DNA of 57,296 nucleotides from an uncultured Verrucomicrobiales bacterium (GCA_937916505.1 CALFSW010000266.1:1-57296), one strand, 5' to 3'; numbered from the stretch's first letter, positions 1 through 9,607 are shown. Notes: generated from the letters alone by a model not told the origin. Numbers and translations: made by a program.

Positions 1-199
1 AGCGGGAATCCCTTGCAGATCTTTGGCTCCAGCTCAAAAGTTGACGCGAATGCCTAACCAGGAGGAGACTTCCGGAAGTGCCCTTTGGATCTCAAATGTC
101 AGTAAGTTGAAGAAAGTTCCCGCCCTGATCAAGGGAAGGCACGACAGCCCGGCTGCGCAGGGGCTTGCGCTTCTCCCAACCACCGCTAACAATCCGCTC

Positions 200-934
200 G
201 TGAGTCGTTGCCTCCTCCTTTTTCTCCTGTGTCTAGCTGCCGGCATCTTCACCTCTTGTGTCGAGGGAGAGGAAGAGGTCTGGGTGAATCAAGATGGATC
301 CGTCCGCATTGTGGCCCATTACGAACTCCCGGGAATGGCAATGAGCCGTCTGGGAAACCCGGATGACCTGAAGCAAGCACTCATCAGCATCGATGAGAGA
401 GAAGAGGGGCTTAAAATTCAAGCTCTCTCTTTTGGTCCCGATAAAGTGAGTGGGAAGATCGTTTTCCATCTCGAAGCCACTTTCGAAAGCGCCTTCGACC
501 TCCTTGAACTTGTCAAAAGGAACGAACAAACCTTCATCGAAGAATCAGGTGTCGATCCAGCACAAATCGATGCCCTCGCCGGCTCAATTGATTTTAAATT
601 CGAAGATCTCACCCCGAAGCTCCGACGGGGAGTGAATCTTGGAGGCCTCTTCCCCTCGGCAGTCAGCAAACGCCCGCGAATGCTCGGGCCTTCAAACTTC
701 AAGTACACCATCCACCTCCCCGCCAGGGTCAAGGAAACCAACGCCCACTTTATCTCGGACGATGGCCGGACCATCAGCTGGACGTTTCTCCTGAAGGAAC
801 ATTTCGACGCCCCAATGGAAATGGTCGTCAGCACGGAACTCCCCGTCCCTTGGTGGGCATGGGCTGTGCTCGCACTTCTGGCATTCGGCTTGGCCTGGCT
901 GATTTGGCGATTCGTGATTCGCCGCTTCCTCTAG
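200..934 (+). CDS. Predicted lipoprotein with C-terminal membrane anchor (LppM/DUF3153-like, tentative)
   Basis: The open frame extends upstream to position 23, but I place the start at the GTG at 200. From there the protein begins with a short positively charged, strongly hydrophobic stretch ending in a lipobox-like IFTSC, as expected of a lipoprotein signal. The mature part (about 225 residues) is a soluble, beta-rich, acidic domain beginning with a VWVNQDGSVRI strand. The last 28 residues form a Trp-rich transmembrane helix followed by an RRF basic end, so the domain would be tethered to the membrane at both ends. The dyad of a lipid anchor and a C-terminal helix resembles the LppM/DUF3153 group, but I cannot confirm that family. 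It converges on trhO with a 4-bp overlap. No function can be assigned. Confidence 0.6.
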   Translation: MSRCLLLFLLCLAAGIFTSCVEGEEEVWVNQDGSVRIVAHYELPGMAMSRLGNPDDLKQALISIDEREEGLKIQALSFGPDKVSGKIVFHLEATFESAFDLLELVKRNEQTFIEESGVDPAQIDALAGSIDFKFEDLTPKLRRGVNLGGLFPSAVSKRPRMLGPSNFKYTIHLPARVKETNAHFISDDGRTISWTFLLKEHFDAPMEMVVSTELPVPWWAWAVLALLAFGLAWLIWRFVIRRFL

Positions 935-1842
935 ATTCCAACAACGGCTGCCCGGCTCATCAGGTCAACCTCCTTGCAGACCTTCGCGCAGTAGCGACCC
1001 ATTGCGTCTTCGCAATCCTCACAAAGCAAGAACTGCGCATTACAGGGCATCCACGCGCAGTTTCGATATCGAACGCCGGGCATGCCGCAATGCCGGCAGC
1101 TTGAAACCACTTTGGCTCCCTCCGTTCGATTGACCGGAACACTGAGACGCTCATCGAAGACATAGCATTCCCCTTCATACCCCCCGCCCTTGACCTCCTC
1201 ATCTTTGCCATAGCTCACAATGCCTCCATCAAGTTGATAGACCTCCTTGAAACCCTCCTGCAAAAGAAAACCGCTGAATTTCTCGCATCGAATCCCACCC
1301 GTACAATAGGTGAGGATTTTTTTCCCGTCGAGCTCCTCCCGATGATCGCGCACCCACTTCGGCAAATCCCGGAAACTGGGAACATCCGGCAAAAGCGCGC
1401 CCTCAAATCGCCCGATTTCCCACTCATAATCATTCCGGGCGTCCAGCAGCACCACATTGTCCTCTTTCATCGCCTCACGCCATTCAGCGGGCTTGAGATG
1501 GGTTGCGGTCAGGTCAAGGGGATTAAAATCCTCCTCTCCCAATTCCAGGGTGACCACCTCGTCGCGGACTTTGATCGATAGTTTTGGGAAAACGTGCCCC
1601 TCCTCCGGGTCAATCTTCCAGGCAATCTCCTGCATCAAAGGATCGGAATCCAAGGACTCCCGATATTTCCGGCAATTTTCCTTCGTCCCGGAAACCGTGC
1701 CGTTGATGCCTTCTTTCGCGATCAGAATCCGCCCTCTAAGCTCCAGATCCCCACAGAGCCGGCGATGATCGGCCGCATAGGCATCGGGGTCTTCAAGACG
1801 GGCGTATTTGTAATAAAGAAGGACCTCGTAGGGAGCACTCAT
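931..1842 (-). CDS. trhO: tRNA uridine(34) hydroxylase, rhodanese family (TrhO/YceA)
   Basis: A 303-residue protein matching the TrhO family, which hydroxylates U34 of some tRNAs on the way to 5-carboxymethoxyuridine or methoxyuridine. An N-terminal acylphosphatase-like region (residues 1-100, with YYKYARLEDP and EGINGTVSG) is followed by a rhodanese domain whose active loop reads CTGGIRCE, with the catalytic Cys at 180. The C-terminus carries the family's Cys-rich segment (CRHCG, then CAWMPCNAQ and CEDC). The frame is open far upstream to 2604, but that extension is antisense to moxR and has low-complexity translation. The ATG at 1842 gives the usual family length and the typical opening. 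It is convergent with the lipoprotein gene (4-bp overlap) and divergent from moxR. Confidence 0.93.
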   Translation of the reverse strand: MSAPYEVLLYYKYARLEDPDAYAADHRRLCGDLELRGRILIAKEGINGTVSGTKENCRKYRESLDSDPLMQEIAWKIDPEEGHVFPKLSIKVRDEVVTLELGEEDFNPLDLTATHLKPAEWREAMKEDNVVLLDARNDYEWEIGRFEGALLPDVPSFRDLPKWVRDHREELDGKKILTYCTGGIRCEKFSGFLLQEGFKEVYQLDGGIVSYGKDEEVKGGGYEGECYVFDERLSVPVNRTEGAKVVSSCRHCGMPGVRYRNCAWMPCNAQFLLCEDCEDAMGRYCAKVCKEVDLMSRAAVVGI

Positions 1843-2085
1843 CGCTGGAGGGGTTTTTGACAAAGAATCGCGAAAATTTCCAGCTTCACCCTCCATCTTT
1901 TTCGCTCCGAATAATGCAGACAAATTAGTCTCTTCCACGCGCTTGCCAAAGGAAGGCAGAACTGTAGTGTTTTTTCCAATCCAAATGTTGGGGTTTTTAA
2001 ACAGGATTTTACCGAAGGAAACTCCCACTCCCATTCGTTTCATTTCAGAACATCCTCTCCCAAGTGCCTGCCCACCCACGACCTC
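1843..2085. other. Divergent intergenic region between trhO and moxR
   Basis: About 240 bp with T-rich stretches and no credible gene. It must hold the promoters for trhO (leftward) and for the moxR operon (rightward). I see no strong -35/-10 pair and no Shine-Dalgarno motif before either start codon. Confidence 0.5.
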
Positions 2086-3315
2086 ATGACTACCGATAAT
2101 CAGTCCAAACCCTTCGCCGAGTCCCCTTTCCCGACAACTTCTATTCCTGAATATCCCGTGCCTGAAAAATACGTCCCGCCCACGCCCCGTAAAATTAACC
2201 CCAATTTGGTCCAATACCTTGGAACTCTCCCCCCGGTTTCCAAACCTGCAGCACCTGTAGCTGCTGCTCCCGCTGTCCAACCTGCTCCATCTCCGGCGCC
2301 CCTGTCGAGTAATGGCTCGCTTCCGGAAGACGATGTTGCCGCCGTCGACCAGCTCGGTAAAAAATACCAGGCTCTCAAAGCCGAGCTCGGTAAAGTCATC
2401 ATCGGTCAGGAAGAAGTCATCGAACAACTCGCGATCTGCCTTTTCGCCCGCGGACACGGCCTTCTCATGGGGGTTCCGGGCCTCGCAAAAACTCTGCTGG
2501 TCTCCTGCATCGCCGAAACGATGCACCTCGGATTCAACCGGATCCAGTTCACTCCGGACCTGATGCCAGCCGACATCTCCGGAACGGACATCATTCAGGA
2601 GCACAGCGAAACCGGAAAACGCGAGTTCGAATTCGTGAAAGGCCCCGTCTTTTCAAACATCGTCCTTGCCGACGAGATCAACCGCGCCCCTGCCAAAACC
2701 CAGTCCGCCATGCTCGAGGCCATGCAGGAACGCCACGTCACCGTGCTGGGCCGGACCTACCAGCTCGATGCCCCCTTCTTCGTCCTCGCGACCCAGAACC
2801 CGGTTGAGCAGGAAGGAACCTACCCCCTTCCCGAAGCACAGCTTGACCGCTTCATGTTCCTCATCGAGGTCGATTATCCCTCGGCCGAAGAGGAAAAGCG
2901 CATCGCCCGCGAAACCACCGGAGTCGACAAGGAACCTCTCCAGCCTCTCCTCACCGGCGAGGAAGTCATCAACTATCAAAGCTTGGTTCGCCGCGTGCCC
3001 GTTCCCGACCATATTTACGACTACGCTGTTGAGATTGTCCGACGGACCCGTCCCGATGGCGATAACGCCCCCGAGTGGATCAAGGAATACGTCGGCTGGG
3101 GTGCAGGACCTCGTGCTGTCCAGTATCTCATCCTCGGCTGCAAGGCCCGTGCCGCCCTTCGAGGAACCTACATGGCTTCGCTCGAAGATATCGAGGCGGT
3201 TGCCGGGCCCGTGCTCAGCCACCGTGTCCTCACCAACTTCGCCGCCGAATCCCAGGGGATGACTTCCAAAAAGATCGTTGCACGCCTCGTCGAAGAGATG
3301 CGGGATGATGTTTAG
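2086..3315 (+). CDS. MoxR-type AAA+ ATPase with proline-rich N-terminal extension
   Basis: A 409-residue MoxR-family AAA+ ATPase, thought to act as a chaperone or remodelling factor for the von Willebrand proteins encoded beside it. The Walker A motif GVPGLAKT lies near residues 129-136 and Walker B (IVLADEINRAP) near 192-202. A sensor-1 region (ATQNPVEQEGTYPLPEAQ) and the C-terminal lid follow. Most MoxR proteins are around 320-340 residues and begin near the KYQALKAELGKVIIGQ segment. Here about 85 residues of Pro/Ala-rich, disordered-looking sequence precede it. The extension has codon use like the rest and no better internal start, so it is probably translated. It is the first gene of an operon with the DUF58, BatA-like and VWA genes, 51 bp ahead of the next. 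Confidence 0.93.
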   Translation: MTTDNQSKPFAESPFPTTSIPEYPVPEKYVPPTPRKINPNLVQYLGTLPPVSKPAAPVAAAPAVQPAPSPAPLSSNGSLPEDDVAAVDQLGKKYQALKAELGKVIIGQEEVIEQLAICLFARGHGLLMGVPGLAKTLLVSCIAETMHLGFNRIQFTPDLMPADISGTDIIQEHSETGKREFEFVKGPVFSNIVLADEINRAPAKTQSAMLEAMQERHVTVLGRTYQLDAPFFVLATQNPVEQEGTYPLPEAQLDRFMFLIEVDYPSAEEEKRIARETTGVDKEPLQPLLTGEEVINYQSLVRRVPVPDHIYDYAVEIVRRTRPDGDNAPEWIKEYVGWGAGPRAVQYLILGCKARAALRGTYMASLEDIEAVAGPVLSHRVLTNFAAESQGMTSKKIVARLVEEMRDDV

Positions 3316-3366
3316 CAAGTCCGATTTGCTCTGTAGGTTTTCGATGACCTATCCCCACGACCTTGC

Positions 3367-4260
3367 ATGAAATACGACTTCCTCGATACCGACGTCCTCG
3401 CCCGACTTGGAGCGCTTCCGTTGGAGTCCCGCACCCCCATGATCGGGAGCGTGGCGGGGCGTCACCGTTCACCGCACCGGGGATCGTCGGTCGAGTTCGC
3501 GGAATACCGTAAGTATGTTCCAGGCGATGACACCCGCCGCCTCGACTGGAAGGCCTATGCCCGTTCGGATCGTTACTACATCAAGGAATTTGAAGCCGAC
3601 ACCAACCTTCGCGCCTACTTTGTCGTCGATTCGTCAGGCTCGATGAATTTTTCCTCCGGTGATCATCCCACCAAAATCGACTTCGCCCGTCGTATCGCCG
3701 CGACTCTTTCCTATCTCATTGTCAATCAGGGCGACTCCGCCGGACTCAGCTGCTGCAACGAAAAGTTGCATCTCGAAATCCCGCCAAGTCGTCGTGCTGC
3801 CCAGCTTCAGGCCATTTTCGATTCGCTTCAGAACCTCGAACCGACCGGCGGAACGGGACTCGTCTCCGCTCTTCACCAGATTGCCGAGAAGATTCAACAA
3901 CGTGCCCTTGTCGTCATTCTCTCGGACCTTTTCGTGGATACCGACGAACTTGGCGATGCCCTCCAGCACCTCCGCTTTCGCAAGCACGATATCGCGATGT
4001 TTCACCTTCTCGATCCCCAGGAGGTCGACTTCCACTTCGAACGTCCCCATCGTTTTGTCGACCTTGAGGACGGCACTACCATTGTGGCCGAGCCCAACCT
4101 GATCGCTGACGAATACCACGCCGCCTTGAAGGAATTCCTCGCGAACGTGGAAACCAAGTGCCACGACGTTCACGCCGACTATCACCTTTTTCAGACCAGT
4201 GCCGATTACGAGGAGATCATCTCCAACTTCATCACCACTCGTCTCACCAAAAAACGCTAG
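3367..4260 (+). CDS. DUF58 domain protein (von Willebrand-like)
   Basis: A 297-residue cytoplasmic DUF58 protein, the classical partner of MoxR ATPases. The family signature RRLDWKAYARSD lies at residues 57-68. A von Willebrand-like MIDAS motif DSSGS follows at 88-92, with a later conserved Thr-Gly-Gly-Thr loop (EPTGGTG) and an aspartate in VVILSDLF. There are no membrane segments. It follows moxR by 51 bp and precedes the BatA-like gene by 9 bp, so cotranscription is very likely. The family is linked to envelope assembly, stress tolerance and metal or protein-complex maturation in various bacteria. The actual client here is unknown. Confidence 0.9.
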   Translation: MKYDFLDTDVLARLGALPLESRTPMIGSVAGRHRSPHRGSSVEFAEYRKYVPGDDTRRLDWKAYARSDRYYIKEFEADTNLRAYFVVDSSGSMNFSSGDHPTKIDFARRIAATLSYLIVNQGDSAGLSCCNEKLHLEIPPSRRAAQLQAIFDSLQNLEPTGGTGLVSALHQIAEKIQQRALVVILSDLFVDTDELGDALQHLRFRKHDIAMFHLLDPQEVDFHFERPHRFVDLEDGTTIVAEPNLIADEYHAALKEFLANVETKCHDVHADYHLFQTSADYEEIISNFITTRLTKKR

Positions 4261-4269
4261 ATTTCACCC

Positions 4270-6264
4270 TTGAGCTTTTTATCACAACCGATCCTTTGGG
4301 GTCTCTTCGCAGCCACCATTCCGGTGATCATTCACCTGCTCAACCGGCGGCGCTTCCGCACCGTCAAATGGGCTGCGACTTCCTTCCTCTTAAAAGCCTC
4401 CCGTGAGTCGCGAGGAAAAAAGAAGCTCAAACACTTCCTCATTCTGGCCTGTCGCGCGCTCGCCATCGCGGCCCTCATCTTCGCGGTGGCCCGGCCTCTC
4501 ATCGGAGGATTTCTTGGCTCCGGCAGCGGGTCGGTCGGGACCGTCGTTCTCATTCTCGACCGCTCGGCCAGCATGGAAACCAAACCAGGCAGCGGACAAC
4601 TCAGCCACCGCCAATCGGTCATCAACAAGATCGCAGAAGCCGTGGAAAACATGGGGTCTCCCCGCCTCGTCCTGATAGACAGCGCCTCAGGAGAGATTCA
4701 GGAGGTCCCGTCGCCCGATGCCCTCTCGGAGTTGTCTACGACTTACGCCACCGACACTCGGGCTGACATCCCCACTCTTCTGACCAAGGCCATCGACTAC
4801 CTCGACGAAACCAACCCCGGGCAATCTGAAATCTGGGTGGCTTCCGACCTTCAGCGCGGAGATTGGCAACCCAGCGACTCACGATGGGGAGCGATTCAAG
4901 CCGGATTGGAAGGACTCCCTACCAAAACCAATCTTCGCATTCTGACTGCCGGAGAAGAGACAGTTGAAAACCTCACTCTTGAGCTTCTCGCTTCCCGCCG
5001 GATTGAAGACGACCTCTTCCTCGATCTCAAACTCACGCGACTTGAAGGCGACGGCACCACAACCATTCCCATCACCTACTCTCTCAAAGGGACCCGCAAC
5101 TCCGAGCGCGTCACCATGAATGGCCAGGAATTGCGATTCCAGAAGCGCTTCCCGCTCACCGCAGCCGACCCCGAAGGCTACGGCTGGGTTGGCATTCCCC
5201 CGGACAACAATCCTCGCGACAACAGCGTTTACTTTGCCTTCGGTGGCAAGGAGCCCGTTAAGTCCTGGATTGTCTCGGAGGATCCCACCAGCCCAACTGC
5301 CGGCTATCTTCAAAAAGCGGCTGCCCCCGCTGGCTTTGAACGATACAGCTGCGAAGTCGTCGCTCCAACCCAGACCACCAAGATCGATTGGGCAACCGCC
5401 TCGCTGATCATATGGCAGGCTCCCATCCCGACGGGCGCGGTCGCATCACAACTCAATGACTTCGTCACCTCCGGCGGATCCGCTTTGTTTTTCCCACCCA
5501 ACCAGCCATCCCCCGGAGTCATTTTTGGAACCTCATGGGGAGAAATTGTTGATGCCCCCGCTGATCAATTCTTCATCAACGGAACCTGGATTAAGGACGA
5601 TGGTCCCTGGCAAAACGGCACGAATGACACCGCCCTGCCCGTGGATCAGGTTCGTGGTGTAAAACGCCGCTCGATTCAGGGAGATGGGTCCTCTCTCGCC
5701 GAGTGGGATGATGGTTCACCGCTCCTTTATCGCCAACTTGAAGGCCTTGGCACCTCCATTTTCATAAGCACACTTCCTGATGATCGCTGGTCAAACATCG
5801 AATTCGTAGCCCTTCATCTTGTTGCAATCCAACGTCTCCTCGAGCAAGGCACCGACCGTCTTCATGCCGGATATCGCGCGGTGGCCGGCAGTGACAAAGC
5901 AAGAGCCCGCGAAGATGAAGTCCGTGAACGTCTCGACACTTTCGAGGACTACGAACCGGCACTCGAACACTACCGGGCAGGTGTCTACCGGCTGGGAGAC
6001 CGCACCATTGCCGTAAATCGACCCTCTGAAGAAAACTCCCCCACCCGCATCGACGAAGAGGCCCTTGATGAGCTCCTGAAAGGAACCTCTTACACCCTCT
6101 TCGCAAACGATGACAGCAAGAGTGATCTCGTTTCCGAAGCTTGGCGCGCCTTCCTCGTCGCCGTTCTCCTTTTCCTGCTTGCCGAGGCTCTCCTCTGCCT
6201 GCAACCCAAGTCAACCGGTCGGCCTTCTCTCAAGGCGTCCGCCAACACGTCACCCGCATCGTGA
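4270..6264 (+). CDS. BatA-like membrane protein with von Willebrand A domain
   Basis: A 664-residue inner-membrane protein that starts with TTG at 4270. Residues 4-23 and 56-80 are transmembrane helices flanking the basic RRRFRTVKWA segment typical of the BatA N-terminal domain. A von Willebrand A domain follows directly, with MIDAS-type DRSAS at 97-101. The middle (about 200-600) is a long extracytoplasmic beta-rich region. A single transmembrane helix lies near 626-645. It begins 9 bp after the DUF58 gene and its stop overlaps the next gene's start in a GTGA arrangement, so translation is coupled. This gene order is common in Planctomycetota and Verrucomicrobiota and is related to the Bacteroides aerotolerance (Bat) operon. 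Function by family: envelope stress or large-complex assembly. Confidence 0.88.
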   Translation: MSFLSQPILWGLFAATIPVIIHLLNRRRFRTVKWAATSFLLKASRESRGKKKLKHFLILACRALAIAALIFAVARPLIGGFLGSGSGSVGTVVLILDRSASMETKPGSGQLSHRQSVINKIAEAVENMGSPRLVLIDSASGEIQEVPSPDALSELSTTYATDTRADIPTLLTKAIDYLDETNPGQSEIWVASDLQRGDWQPSDSRWGAIQAGLEGLPTKTNLRILTAGEETVENLTLELLASRRIEDDLFLDLKLTRLEGDGTTTIPITYSLKGTRNSERVTMNGQELRFQKRFPLTAADPEGYGWVGIPPDNNPRDNSVYFAFGGKEPVKSWIVSEDPTSPTAGYLQKAAAPAGFERYSCEVVAPTQTTKIDWATASLIIWQAPIPTGAVASQLNDFVTSGGSALFFPPNQPSPGVIFGTSWGEIVDAPADQFFINGTWIKDDGPWQNGTNDTALPVDQVRGVKRRSIQGDGSSLAEWDDGSPLLYRQLEGLGTSIFISTLPDDRWSNIEFVALHLVAIQRLLEQGTDRLHAGYRAVAGSDKARAREDEVRERLDTFEDYEPALEHYRAGVYRLGDRTIAVNRPSEENSPTRIDEEALDELLKGTSYTLFANDDSKSDLVSEAWRAFLVAVLLFLLAEALLCLQPKSTGRPSLKASANTSPAS

Positions 6265-8522
6265 AGCATTTTAATTTCGGCCCTCTTCACTTTCAGGCTA
6301 GCACTCTCACGCTTGTCTTCGTTTTCCTCGTCCTCATTGCCACGGTATCCCTCGGAGTCATGGCGGTTCGCCGCTCGGCCCGACCCAAACGGACGGGCTC
6401 TCTCGAAGCACTCCGCTTCATCTGCGTCGCCTTCGTTTGCGCAATGCTTCTTGGACCGGAATGGCGCACCGTTCAGGAATCCGACCTTCAACCTGAAATC
6501 GCCATCATCTGGGATGGCTCACTCTCCATGACCACCGAGGATGCCCGGCGTCCCGATTTCATCGAAGGCACTGAGACTGTCATCAAGCGTGAAGAACTCG
6601 TGAAGCGCCTTCGCGAAACCGAATTCTGGAAAGCTTTCGAAGCGGATGATCGCAATCGCGTCACCCTCTCCTCTTTTGATTCGTCGCCGGAAGATGCCGA
6701 TCCCATTGAAAAGGCAATGTCTGGCACCAATATCAATGCCGCCCTCATCGAAACCCTCGAGTCCGGACAGAACCTCCGCGCTGCCATCTTCATCGGAGAC
6801 GGTGATTGGAACATTGGCACCTCCCCGGTTGCGGCCGCCCAACAATTCCGCCTGAAAGGAATCCCCCTCTACACCCTGGCCACTGGAAGTGAGAAAAAGG
6901 TCCCGGATCTTGAGCTGGCTTCGGTCAATGCCCCCACTTACGGCATCGTGGGCGAAAATGTTCAAATCCCCTTCACGATCGAATCATCCCTCGGTCGGGA
7001 CGTCCGCACCCAGGTCCGCATTCGTAGTGACACCGGTAAGGAACGTATAAAGGACATTACGATTCGGGCCAACAGCACCCACTATGATTCTCTCCTTTGG
7101 AGAATCGAAAAAGAAGGTGCCTCGACTCTCTCCATTTCCCTCCCGGTCGCCAGCGGAGAACTCATCCAAAGCAATAACTCCCGTGACTTTGTCATCAGTG
7201 GAAAGCCCGAATCGATTCGTGTTCTCGTCATTGAGACCCTCCCTCGGTGGGAATACCGCTTCATTCGCAATGCTCTTTCCCGGGACCCCGGCGTCAAGGT
7301 TGACTGTCTTCTCCTGCACCCTGATCTCGGCAAGGGCGATGGACCGGACTATATTCAGGAATTCCCCGAGAAGCTCGAAGACCTTCAGAAATACGACGTT
7401 GTCTTCGTCGGTGACGTTGGTGTCGGCGATGGCCAGCTCACTACGGAGCAAGCGGACCTCATTCGTGGGTTGGTTGAAAATCAGGCCAGCGGTGTCGTCT
7501 TCATTCCCGGGCCCCAGGGAAATCAATTCACCCTCGATTACGCTCCCGCAGACGAGAAGGACCAGTTTGATCTCGCCGATCTCATTCCTGTTGAACTTGA
7601 TCCTGATCACAAGGAGGGATTTTCAGAAGTCGTGGAAACGCCCATGCGTCTTACCCCGGAGGGAGGGAAATCACTCCTCACCATGCTCGGTGATGACGAA
7701 TCTCAAAATGAAATGATTTGGCGCGGCCTTCCCGGATTCTACTGGCAGGCTCCCGTCATCAAGGCCAAGTCCGGTTCAACCATTCTAGCCGTCAACGAGG
7801 CCCGCCGGAATTCCTCCGGCCGCCTTCCCATCCTCGTCACCTCACGTGCCGGATCGGGCAAGGTCCTCTACATGGCCATTGACTCCGCATGGCGCTGGCG
7901 CCGGGGCGTTGAAGACCTCTACCACTATCGCTTCTGGGGACAAGTCGCCCGCTGGATGTCCTACCAACGCAATATGGCTGCCGGAGAACGTGTCCGTCTT
8001 TTCTACACTCCTGAGCGTCCCAAACCGGGCGAATTCGTGTCTCTTGCTGCCAACGCCTTCGATGCCAATGGCGCCCCTCTGAACGAAGGTGTCCTTCAGG
8101 TTGACCTCACCGCTCCGGACGGTTCGATCAAGCGCATCGAACTTGCGAAAAAAGATGGGGCTTGGGGGCGTTTCACCGGCCGGTTCAAAGTCTCCCAGCC
8201 GGGAAAATGGGATCTCAAGGCATTCATCCCGGATGATCCGAATGCCTCCATTGAGGCCAAGATCATTTCCCAAACCGACGCCATCGAGAAGACCGGCCGT
8301 CCCGCTCGCTTCGAAGTTCTTAAGGAGATGGCCAATGTCTCACGCGGACGCCTCGTCACCCCCGAAAAGCTTGATGAGCTCGTCAAGGAGATCAATGCCC
8401 TTCCCGAGCCCCAGCCACTGGTGAACTCGATCAAGCTCTGGGCCAACTGGATCGCGCCGGCGATCCTGATCGCTCTCCTGGGTCTCTTTTGGGTCGGACG
8501 GAAGCTAAACGGAACCTTCTAA
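6261..8522 (+). CDS. Large membrane VWA / glutamine-amidotransferase-like protein of the MoxR operon
   Basis: I start this at the GTG at 6261, which overlaps the previous stop codon by four bases. The open frame reaches back to 6141, but the extra residues are Arg/Pro-rich out-of-frame sequence. From 6261 the protein has 753 residues. It has two N-terminal helices (about 15-36 and 46-64), then a degenerate VWA domain with MIDAS-like DGSLS at 85-89. A long periplasmic part includes a class-I amidotransferase-like Rossmann segment (VLVIETLPRWEYRFIRNAL, a hallmark of these operon partners). A C-terminal helix (NWIAPAILIALLGLFWVG) closes it. Proteins of this architecture are usual last members of MoxR-DUF58-BatA operons. 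Its stop overlaps the convergent esterase gene by 4 bp. Confidence 0.85.
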   Translation: MKHFNFGPLHFQASTLTLVFVFLVLIATVSLGVMAVRRSARPKRTGSLEALRFICVAFVCAMLLGPEWRTVQESDLQPEIAIIWDGSLSMTTEDARRPDFIEGTETVIKREELVKRLRETEFWKAFEADDRNRVTLSSFDSSPEDADPIEKAMSGTNINAALIETLESGQNLRAAIFIGDGDWNIGTSPVAAAQQFRLKGIPLYTLATGSEKKVPDLELASVNAPTYGIVGENVQIPFTIESSLGRDVRTQVRIRSDTGKERIKDITIRANSTHYDSLLWRIEKEGASTLSISLPVASGELIQSNNSRDFVISGKPESIRVLVIETLPRWEYRFIRNALSRDPGVKVDCLLLHPDLGKGDGPDYIQEFPEKLEDLQKYDVVFVGDVGVGDGQLTTEQADLIRGLVENQASGVVFIPGPQGNQFTLDYAPADEKDQFDLADLIPVELDPDHKEGFSEVVETPMRLTPEGGKSLLTMLGDDESQNEMIWRGLPGFYWQAPVIKAKSGSTILAVNEARRNSSGRLPILVTSRAGSGKVLYMAIDSAWRWRRGVEDLYHYRFWGQVARWMSYQRNMAAGERVRLFYTPERPKPGEFVSLAANAFDANGAPLNEGVLQVDLTAPDGSIKRIELAKKDGAWGRFTGRFKVSQPGKWDLKAFIPDDPNASIEAKIISQTDAIEKTGRPARFEVLKEMANVSRGRLVTPEKLDELVKEINALPEPQPLVNSIKLWANWIAPAILIALLGLFWVGRKLNGTF

Positions 8523-9607
8523 AGAAGCTCCTTCGCCGCTTTCAAATACCGTTCCCAATCCCACGCGTTGATATCGTGTTGCCCTTCACGGATGTGGTAG
8601 CGAATCTTCTTCGTGCCGACTGACCCACCCGCTTTGGGCATTTCCCCAAGAGTTTCTCCAAAAGCCGGAGCAGCCAGTTTTAAGGCCAGAAACTCACCTT
8701 CCGGATCGGCCCAGTCGTCAAGCGAAGCACTCGCGACATAAACCGGACGTGGAGCAATGCAGGCAATCAATTGATGCTGGTCGACAGGAAGAGTTTCCTC
8801 TTTGTCGTCATATTTCCTGAAATTTCCGGCAAACCAATGCGGGAACACCTTGTTAATTCGCGCCACGGTTTCTCCGTGCTTTCGCTTGCTGAGTGCCGCT
8901 CCCCCACACCCTGAATTATTGGAGATTGCCATCGCAAATTTTTCATTGCTCGCCCCCGCCCAAAGAGCCGTTTTTCCGAGACGGGAGTGGCCGATCACCA
9001 CAACTTTCTCAGCATCGATTTCCGACACGGTTTGTAATTGATCACGAACCCGGCCCAATCCCCAGGCCCAACCGGCAATCGTTCCCCAACTCGTCCCGTC
9101 GCGCTCCTGAGGAAAGAGAGCGTGCACCCCGTTTTTAAAGCCATCGTCTTTATCGGGGTCGAAATCAGCACAATGGACGGTCACCAAAGCGAAGCCGGCA
9201 TCAGTGATCATTTTCACCGGCCACCTCGAGGCAGCTTTTCCCCGCTCCTGATCGTTGGTTTTTGTGATCCATCCATCTTCCTCAAGAGTGTGGTTTCCCC
9301 GAAAGTTCAGGCCAAGAAAAGCGGGTGCGTTTTTCTTGCCAGCGGGAAGATAGGCCAGCGCCCGGGCCCTCAAGGTGCCACCCAACGTCAAGACATACTC
9401 ACGACGTTGGACTTTCCCGTCCATGATTTCGCTCTCACGATCCAGTTTCCACTCGCTCTTGAATTTTGCAGAGGGATCGATTCCGTAGACTTCCTGCTGG
9501 AAAACTTCGAGTGTTTTGACACGTGCCTCGGGAGACCACTTGGCGGGATCGGAAACAGTTTCGGCAGACATGAGAGAGGTTGTGAACAGTAAGAGCCAAG
9601 GTTTCAT
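8519..9607 (-). CDS. Exported CE15-type (glucuronoyl esterase-like) alpha/beta hydrolase
   Basis: A 362-residue secreted alpha/beta hydrolase. Residues 1-15 are a short signal peptide (cut probably after SAE or nearby). The nucleophile elbow is GHSRLGK with Ser208, followed by SNNSGCGGAALS at 229-240, a segment characteristic of bacterial carbohydrate esterase family 15. His344 in EGQHDIN is the likely catalytic base. CE15 enzymes cleave esters between lignin alcohols and 4-O-methylglucuronic acid of xylan, or related uronate esters. No other carbohydrate-active genes lie beside it. The gene is last on this strand after pyrC, 91 bp away, and converges on the VWA gene, so it may have its own promoter. 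Substrate is uncertain. Confidence 0.8.
   Translation of the reverse strand: MKPWLLLFTTSLMSAETVSDPAKWSPEARVKTLEVFQQEVYGIDPSAKFKSEWKLDRESEIMDGKVQRREYVLTLGGTLRARALAYLPAGKKNAPAFLGLNFRGNHTLEEDGWITKTNDQERGKAASRWPVKMITDAGFALVTVHCADFDPDKDDGFKNGVHALFPQERDGTSWGTIAGWAWGLGRVRDQLQTVSEIDAEKVVVIGHSRLGKTALWAGASNEKFAMAISNNSGCGGAALSKRKHGETVARINKVFPHWFAGNFRKYDDKEETLPVDQHQLIACIAPRPVYVASASLDDWADPEGEFLALKLAAPAFGETLGEMPKAGGSVGTKKIRYHIREGQHDINAWDWERYLKAAKELL

Noticed and set aside
1843-2604. N-terminal extension of the trhO reading frame to 557 residues
   Set aside because: It is antisense to moxR, has a low-complexity Gly/Phe/Val-rich translation, and the family starts at the ATG at 1842.
2653-3318. 221-codon minus-strand frame inside moxR
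   Set aside because: Exact shadow of a strongly conserved AAA+ gene; no start context or domain.
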